NCBI GenBank assembly: GCA_029256345.1
Contig: JAQSYC010000043.1
Span: 1 to 9,810, forward strand
Length of the DNA: 9,810 nt
Reading direction: 5' to 3'
DNA from: Clostridia bacterium
GTDB taxonomy: Bacteria; Bacillota; Clostridia; Lachnospirales; Cellulosilyticaceae
The notes beneath the pieces were generated by a model. The model was not told the DNA's origin. It was given only the letters and a program-made list of their open reading frames with translations, and did not search any database. This document shows, piece by piece, positions 5,427 through 9,810 of this stretch (its first letter is position 1; each line of letters begins with the position of its first letter). The translations under genes and the position numbers were made by a program.

Positions 5427-7268
5427 ATGAAATGGTTTTATAATTTAAAGATTGCCGCAAAGCTCATATTAGGTTTTATTACGGTGGCTATAATTGCAGG
5501 AATAGTAGGTATTATAGGCATTATAAACATACAAAATATCAATGCATTAGATACACAAATGTACGAAAATCACACAGCAACTTTGCCTGATTTAGCAAAT
5601 GTAGCCAGAAACTATCAAAGACAACGGGTAGACCTAAGAGAGTTGTATATAGAAAAGGATATTACCAGCAAACAAGAGATTCTAAATCGCTTTAAGGAGC
5701 TTGAAGCAAGCGTTTCAGAAAGTATGACGAAGTTTGAAGCAGGAATCATTGGCGATGATGTACGCATGAATTTTGAGGCACTAGAACAAGGAATAAAGGA
5801 CTTTACTGTATTTCGTGATGAGGTAATCAATGCCATCCAGTCCAATCAAATGGATATAGCCTATAATCTTCTAGTTAGCAGCAGGGCTGCACAAATAACA
5901 GATGAGGTACAGAAACGGACAGATGAGTTGATGAGATTAAAAACAGATACAGCAAGACAGGCCTCGGAGTCAAATGATGCAGCAGCGGGAGTAGCGACAT
6001 TGACTATGGTTATAGTAGTTACGGCAGGTGTACTCATTGCCATTACACTAGGCCTATTGATATCCCGTATTATTAGTAACCCTATCAAAAAGATGGCAGA
6101 GGCGGCAGATAAACTGGCCGTAGGGGATGTAGATGTTAATGTTCAGGCAGATACCAAAGACGAGATTGGAAGCCTCGCAGAATCCTTTAGCAAGATGATT
6201 GCAAATATCAGAGGACAGGCAATGGCAGCTGAGAGAATAGCTGCTGGAGACCTGACAATAGAAGTTGCAGTTAAATCAGAAAATGACCTTTTAGGCAAAA
6301 AACTCGCCGAAATGGTGAAGAGAAATAATGAAGTGCTGACGAATATTGCCTCGGCTTCAGAGCAGGTAGCCGCAGGCTCAAAGCAGGTATCAGACTCAAG
6401 CATTGCCTTATCACAGGGAGCCACGGAGCAGGCTACTTCCGTTGAAGAACTGACCGCTTCGCTAGAAGAAATCTCTTCACAAACAGACTTAAATGCTCAA
6501 AATGCTAATCAGGCCAATGAACTAGCTGAGACGGCCAAATCCAATGCTGTGCAAGGCAATACTCAGATGAAAGAAATGCTGCAAGCCATGGAAGCCATTA
6601 ATGAGTCATCCGCTAATATCTCAAAGATCATTAAGGTTATTGATGAAATTGCATTTCAGACTAACATTCTTGCATTAAATGCAGCAGTTGAGGCTGCAAG
6701 AGCAGGACAACATGGCAAAGGCTTTGCGGTAGTGGCGGAAGAAGTTAGAAACCTAGCTGCCCGTTCAGCTAATGCAGCCAAAGAGACAACAGATATGATT
6801 GAAGGCTCTATTAAAAAGGTTGAGGGCGGCACTAAAATTGCCAGAGAGACAGCAGATGCCCTTAGTAAAATCGTAGGCGGAGTTGAAAAGGTAGCAAACC
6901 TTGTAAATGACATTGCCATTGCCTCCAATGAACAGGCCTCAGGTATTGGGCAGATTAATCAAGGGATTATGCAGGTATCACAAGTTATTCAGACCAACTC
7001 AGCCACCTCAGAAGAAAGCGCAGCAGCAAGTGAAGAACTTTCTAGTCAAGCAGGGCTTTTAAAAGAAATGGTGAGTAAGTTCAAGCTCAAACAAAATGTT
7101 AGAGCCTATAGCAGCCTTGACGAGCTCAATCCAGAGGTATTAAGAATGCTTGAAAATATGTCAGAAAACAAAAAAATAAAATCAAATTTTAATGAGGACA
7201 CGTACAACGAAACAGCATCTGGAAGAAATAAAATAATTTTAAGTGATAATGAATTTGGAAAATATTAG
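5427..7268 (+). CDS. Methyl-accepting chemotaxis protein 2 (4HB sensor, tandem HAMP, C-terminal tail)
   Basis: A 613-residue transmembrane chemoreceptor. TM1 is about residues 11-33; the extracytoplasmic four-helix-bundle domain about 34-188; TM2 about 190-213. A first HAMP follows (about 214-264, ISNPIKKMAEAADKLAVGD), then a divergent second one (about 265-307, RIAAGDLTIEV then LGKKLAEM). The MA hairpin has the tip IAFQTNILALNAAVEAARAG (408-427). Glutamate pairs at 340/341, 347/348, 529/530 and 536/537 have methylation-type context. Landmark distances resemble E. coli Tsr, suggesting the 36H class, shorter than receptor 1. After the hairpin a roughly 58-residue polar tail ends in IILSDNEFGKY, possibly a CheR/CheB tether. 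AAAGGGGAG (5411-5419) lies 7 nt before the ATG, and only 39 nt separate the gene from cheW. The ligand is unknown. Confidence 0.95.
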   Translation: MKWFYNLKIAAKLILGFITVAIIAGIVGIIGIINIQNINALDTQMYENHTATLPDLANVARNYQRQRVDLRELYIEKDITSKQEILNRFKELEASVSESMTKFEAGIIGDDVRMNFEALEQGIKDFTVFRDEVINAIQSNQMDIAYNLLVSSRAAQITDEVQKRTDELMRLKTDTARQASESNDAAAGVATLTMVIVVTAGVLIAITLGLLISRIISNPIKKMAEAADKLAVGDVDVNVQADTKDEIGSLAESFSKMIANIRGQAMAAERIAAGDLTIEVAVKSENDLLGKKLAEMVKRNNEVLTNIASASEQVAAGSKQVSDSSIALSQGATEQATSVEELTASLEEISSQTDLNAQNANQANELAETAKSNAVQGNTQMKEMLQAMEAINESSANISKIIKVIDEIAFQTNILALNAAVEAARAGQHGKGFAVVAEEVRNLAARSANAAKETTDMIEGSIKKVEGGTKIARETADALSKIVGGVEKVANLVNDIAIASNEQASGIGQINQGIMQVSQVIQTNSATSEESAAASEELSSQAGLLKEMVSKFKLKQNVRAYSSLDELNPEVLRMLENMSENKKIKSNFNEDTYNETASGRNKIILSDNEFGKY

Positions 7269-7311
7269 ACAGCCAGAGCAATAATACATAGGGATGAGTA
7301 TATAGAGAGTT

Positions 7312-7343
7312 AAAGCGGGGTGAGCCAGGGGCTTCTCCGCTTT
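7312..7343 (+). promoter_or_regulatory. GC-rich hairpin between receptor 2 and cheR
   Basis: AAAGCGGGG (7312-7320) pairs with CTCCGCTTT (7335-7343) with one G-U wobble. Inside, AGCC (7323-7326) pairs with GGCT (7330-7333) around a 3-nt loop, with small bulges. Only four T follow the CCGC, then A-rich sequence, so as a terminator it would be leaky. It ends about 10 nt before the SD chosen for cheR. It could act as a partial terminator, an RNA-processing or stability element, or a modulator of cheR translation. Confidence 0.5.
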
Positions 7344-7352
7344 TAAAAAGGC

Positions 7353-7357
7353 AGGTG
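7353..7357 (+). promoter_or_regulatory. Ribosome binding site deciding the cheR start
   Basis: AGGTG (7353-7357) matches the anti-SD and lies 6 nt before the GTG at 7364. The in-frame GTG at 7355 overlaps this motif, and the purine run AAAAAGG (7345-7351) ends only 3 nt before it, too close for efficient initiation. The downstream GTG is therefore preferred, though not decisively. Confidence 0.5.
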
Positions 7358-7363
7358 CAATTT

Positions 7364-8179
7364 GTGTTTACAATTACAGATAAAGAGTTTGGGCAGTTGG
7401 CAGCTTATATCAAAGATAACTATGGCATTCATCTAAAGGAAGAAAAGAGAGCCTTGGTAACAGGCAGGCTCTATAATGTACTTTTAGAAAATAATTTAAA
7501 AGACTTTACAGAGTATTATAAATATGTGATAACAGATAAAACCGGACAGGCAGCAGTCACATTAATTAATAAAATGACAACCAATCATACGTTTTTTATG
7601 AGAGAGGCAGAACATTTTTTTTATTTTAGAGACAAGGTGCTCCCAAGTCTTACGGTTATGGCACAAAATAAAGATCTTAGGATATGGAGTGCAGGATGCT
7701 CTTCAGGGGAAGAGCCCTATACTCTGGCCATGATTATGGATGAATTTTTTGGAAAAGAAAAAATGTATTGGGACACAAAGGTACTAGCAACGGATATATC
7801 AAGCAGAATGCTGGAAAGAGCTCAGAAGGGCATCTATAAAAGTGAAGACATTTCCCCGCTTCCGGCTCAATGGAAGCTTAATTATTTAAAAAAGCTGGAT
7901 AATGAAAAATCTGTCTTTGTGGATAAAATGAAGAACGAAATTATATATAGAAAATTTAATCTGATGGATGAGGTATTTCCTTTCAAAAAGAAATTTCATG
8001 TGATATTCTGTAGAAATGTTATGATTTATTTTGATGAGGTGACAAAACGTAAGCTGGTCAATAAGTTTTATAATGCAATGGAGTATGGGGGTTATTTATT
8101 TATCGGACACTCAGAGTCCTTGAACCGTGAAGAAACAAAATTTAAATATATTATGCCAGCAGTATACAGAAAAGAATAA
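7364..8179 (+). CDS. cheR: Chemotaxis protein methyltransferase CheR
   Basis: A roughly 271-residue cytoplasmic enzyme that transfers methyl groups from S-adenosylmethionine to receptor glutamates during adaptation. The N-terminal helical CheR_N domain (about 1-65) begins FTITDKEFGQLAAYIKDNYG. The catalytic domain has TTNHTFFMRE (72-81; R80 matches the conserved arginine), the SAM-binding motif WSAGCSSGEEPYTLAM (108-123) and the acidic ribose-binding ATDIS (D144). NLMD (199-202), IFCRNVMIYFD (214-224) and GGYLFIGHSESL (242-253) follow. Length is normal for the family, with no TPR or other fusion. I chose GTG 7364 over GTG 7355 on SD spacing; the choice adds or removes three residues. It is 12 nt from cheB and surely co-transcribed with it; the hairpin upstream may set its level apart from the receptors. 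Substrates are presumably the two receptors of this operon. Confidence 0.95.
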   Translation: MFTITDKEFGQLAAYIKDNYGIHLKEEKRALVTGRLYNVLLENNLKDFTEYYKYVITDKTGQAAVTLINKMTTNHTFFMREAEHFFYFRDKVLPSLTVMAQNKDLRIWSAGCSSGEEPYTLAMIMDEFFGKEKMYWDTKVLATDISSRMLERAQKGIYKSEDISPLPAQWKLNYLKKLDNEKSVFVDKMKNEIIYRKFNLMDEVFPFKKKFHVIFCRNVMIYFDEVTKRKLVNKFYNAMEYGGYLFIGHSESLNREETKFKYIMPAVYRKE

Positions 8180-8191
8180 AGAGGTGGAGCA

Positions 8192-9220
8192 GTGCAGTTT
8201 GGAAAAAGAATAAGGGTATTAGTAGTTGATGACAGTCTTCTATTCAGGGAAGTACTAGCAAGAGGCATCTCCTCTGATTCTCAGATAGAGGTAGTTGCGA
8301 CTGCCAAAGATCCTTTTGATGCAAGGGATAAAATCATAAGCTATGAGCCAGATGTTATGACCTGTGATATAGAAATGCCCAAAATGAATGGTATTGAGTT
8401 TATCCAAAGACTCATGCCACAGTATCCTTTGCCGGTGATTGTGGTAAGCACCATAAGTCATGCAGTATTTGACGCCATCAGAGCAGGTGCAGTTGACTTT
8501 GTGGTAAAACCGGATGTGAATGCAGTAAACAGTGTTGAAAAGTTTATAGCTGAGATGATTATGAAAATAAAGATTGCGTCAGCCGCTAAAGTCATTCATT
8601 CAAGATCGCCAGATGTTTCACATGTAGTAAATACCTATATTAAGGTTCAAAGTGAGCATAATATCATAGCTATTGGTGCTTCTACAGGAGGCACAGAGGC
8701 TATTTATAATGTACTTAAATATTTACCTGAGCATGTACCAGGTATTGTAGTCGTCCAGCATATACCCATAGGTTTTTCAAGAATGTTTGCTGAAAGGATG
8801 AATACTTCAACCAGACTTCAAGTTAAAGAAGCCGAGACGGGTGATTATGTTGAAAAAGGCCGGGTGCTGATAGCACCAGGAGACCAACATATGAAGATAA
8901 AAAGAGTAGGTGACAGATATAGGGTTGAGTGTTATAAAGATGATAAAGTCAATGGGCACTGTCCTTCGGTAGATGTACTTTTTGAATCAGTTGCAAAAGA
9001 AGCAGGCAAAAAAGCTATTGGGGTGATTCTCACAGGCATGGGTTATGATGGGGCAAAGGGACTACTTATGATGAAAGAAAAGGGAGCAAGAACACTCGGG
9101 CAGGATGAAAAATCCTCTGTAGTGTATGGAATGCCTAAGGTAGCCTTTAATATCGGTGCAGTGGAGAAGCAGGTATCATTAGAACATATGGCACAGATGA
9201 TTTATGCCCTATTAAAATAA
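8192..9220 (+). CDS. cheB: Protein-glutamate methylesterase/deamidase CheB
   Basis: A 342-residue two-domain enzyme. The receiver domain (about 6-122) has acidic-pocket residues D13/D14, phosphoacceptor D59 in TCDIEMP, T87 and K106 (VVKP). A linker (about 123-155) joins it to the methylesterase domain, whose catalytic triad is S164 (GASTGG), H190 (VQHIP) and D286 (GMGYDG). These happen to be the numbers used for the Salmonella enzyme. Phosphorylation by CheA relieves inhibition, and the enzyme then removes receptor methyl groups and may deamidate glutamines. It starts with GTG at 8192, with GAGGTG (8181-8186) 5 nt upstream. All key residues are intact. As no cheD is present, CheB would be the only local candidate for receptor deamidation, though the obvious receptor sites are already encoded as glutamates. 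It is the last gene before the terminator. Confidence 0.97.
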   Translation: MQFGKRIRVLVVDDSLLFREVLARGISSDSQIEVVATAKDPFDARDKIISYEPDVMTCDIEMPKMNGIEFIQRLMPQYPLPVIVVSTISHAVFDAIRAGAVDFVVKPDVNAVNSVEKFIAEMIMKIKIASAAKVIHSRSPDVSHVVNTYIKVQSEHNIIAIGASTGGTEAIYNVLKYLPEHVPGIVVVQHIPIGFSRMFAERMNTSTRLQVKEAETGDYVEKGRVLIAPGDQHMKIKRVGDRYRVECYKDDKVNGHCPSVDVLFESVAKEAGKKAIGVILTGMGYDGAKGLLMMKEKGARTLGQDEKSSVVYGMPKVAFNIGAVEKQVSLEHMAQMIYALLK

Positions 9221-9250
9221 GCATTTCACTAACATAAACATAGTACTATC

Positions 9251-9279
9251 AAAAACTCGGCTGAGCGGCCGAGTTTTTT
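9251..9279 (+). terminator. Rho-independent terminator of the chemotaxis operon
   Basis: ACTCGGC (9255-9261) pairs perfectly with GCCGAGT (9268-9274) around the 6-nt loop TGAGCG. Flanking AAAA (9251-9254) can extend the stem into the T6 run (9274-9279). It lies 30 nt after the cheB stop. This is the only strong terminator seen in the window and marks the operon's end. Confidence 0.92.
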
Positions 9280-9421
9280 GCGTGGAATAGAAAAAAATAA
9301 ATAGTTTAAGAGCCACCAACATGCGTTTTAAGGAACTATTAAGGTTGGTAGTGTACAGTAAAAGTATGATGGCCAGAAATAGGGTTAGCGGTAAGTATTT
9401 AAGATCAAAGGAGACAACCAC

Positions 9422-9810
9422 ATGCTTTTTTCTAGTATAGTATTTTTATTTATATTTTTGCCAGGGGTATTAGTTATTTATTATAAGGTAATCAAACAAA
9501 GAAGCAGCAGAAACCATTTTTTGCTTTTAGTGAGCTTATTTTTTTATGCATGGGGAGAGCCGGTATATATGTTTTTAATGTTAGGTTCTATCATGGGGAA
9601 CTTTTTATTTGGAATACTTATAGATCGGTATAGGGGACAAAAGATAAAGGCGAAAATGAGTTTGACCGGGATGCTGGTTTTTAATTTAGGGCTGCTTATA
9701 GGGTTTAAATACTTAAATTTTATAGCAGATAATGTGAATAAGGTAGGAAGTCTACAGCTGGACATAGGAGTGGTTACACTGCCCTTAGGTATTTCGTTTT
9801 TTACCTTTCA
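9422..9810 (+). CDS. MBOAT-family membrane O-acyltransferase, AlgI-like (5' part; runs off the window)
   Basis: The first 129 residues of an integral membrane protein, with no stop before the window ends. The N-terminus MLFSSIVFLFIFLPGVLVIYY is followed by hydrophobic segments at about 33-44, 47-66 and 82-96. The landmarks SLFFYAWGEP, NLGLLIGFKYLNF and LPLGISFFTF are characteristic of the AlgI/DltB-like MBOAT family. These proteins help acetylate exported polysaccharides such as alginate or other cell-surface polymers. The catalytic histidine region lies beyond the window, so activity cannot be judged. AAAGGAG (9407-9413) sits 8 nt before the ATG. The gene is separated from cheB by a terminator and needs its own promoter; a TATGAT at 9365-9370 is a possible -10 but lacks a good -35. 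An AlgJ/SGNH-type partner would be expected downstream. The precise substrate is unknown; the symbol is left blank. Confidence 0.88.
   Translation, partial: MLFSSIVFLFIFLPGVLVIYYKVIKQRSSRNHFLLLVSLFFYAWGEPVYMFLMLGSIMGNFLFGILIDRYRGQKIKAKMSLTGMLVFNLGLLIGFKYLNFIADNVNKVGSLQLDIGVVTLPLGISFFTF

Noticed and set aside
9313..9370. Inverted repeat (ACCAAC/GTTGGT) and TATGAT box upstream of the MBOAT gene
   Set aside because: The repeat has only 6 bp with a long loop, and no -35 at proper spacing accompanies TATGAT, so neither is listed as a feature.
1..9810. CRISPR array, transposase, prophage structural genes, tRNA or rRNA genes, defence system
   Set aside because: No regularly spaced repeats, no transposase or integrase motifs, and no cloverleaf or rRNA sequence were seen. 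The phage-like resemblance is confined to the two HTH regulators.

Overview
The window looks like low-GC Gram-positive DNA, most likely from an anaerobic or facultative member of the Clostridia. The signs are AT-rich, A/T-ending codon use, strong AGGAGG-type ribosome binding sites before nearly every gene, several GTG starts, 4HB-type chemoreceptors, and one receptor ending in EFGKY. The genus cannot be fixed from the sequence alone.

Layout. Positions 54-470 (minus strand) encode a 138-residue XRE/CI-like repressor. The divergent control region (about 471-747) holds opposed promoters whose -35 boxes sit in a cluster of 15-bp-phased TTGACA repeats and a perfect 12-bp palindrome. A 66-residue Cro-like HTH gene (748-948) opens a rightward run of genes: receptor 1 (998-2722), a possible 10-codon leader peptide (2733-2765), cheA (2762-4792), cheW (4893-5387), receptor 2 (5427-7268), a GC-rich hairpin (7312-7343), cheR (7364-8179) and cheB (8192-9220). 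A strong intrinsic terminator (9251-9279) ends the cluster. An AlgI-like MBOAT O-acetyltransferase gene starts at 9422 and runs off the window.

How it works together. This is a nearly complete chemosensory module. Two membrane receptors signal through CheW to the histidine kinase CheA. CheR methylates the receptors; CheB, activated by phosphorylation from CheA, removes the methyl groups. No cheY, cheC, cheD, cheV or flagellar gene lies in the window, so the output regulator must be encoded elsewhere, and motility cannot be assumed to be the output.

The enzymes themselves are conventional. The less ordinary parts are the phage-like CI/Cro-type switch in front of the operon, the pairing of receptors with different signalling-domain lengths (estimated 44H and 36H classes, the shorter one carrying an extra HAMP), the tiny ORF overlapping the cheA start, and the hairpin placed just before cheR. 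I found no mobile element, CRISPR array, tRNA or rRNA gene. No gap between genes exceeds 300 bases.
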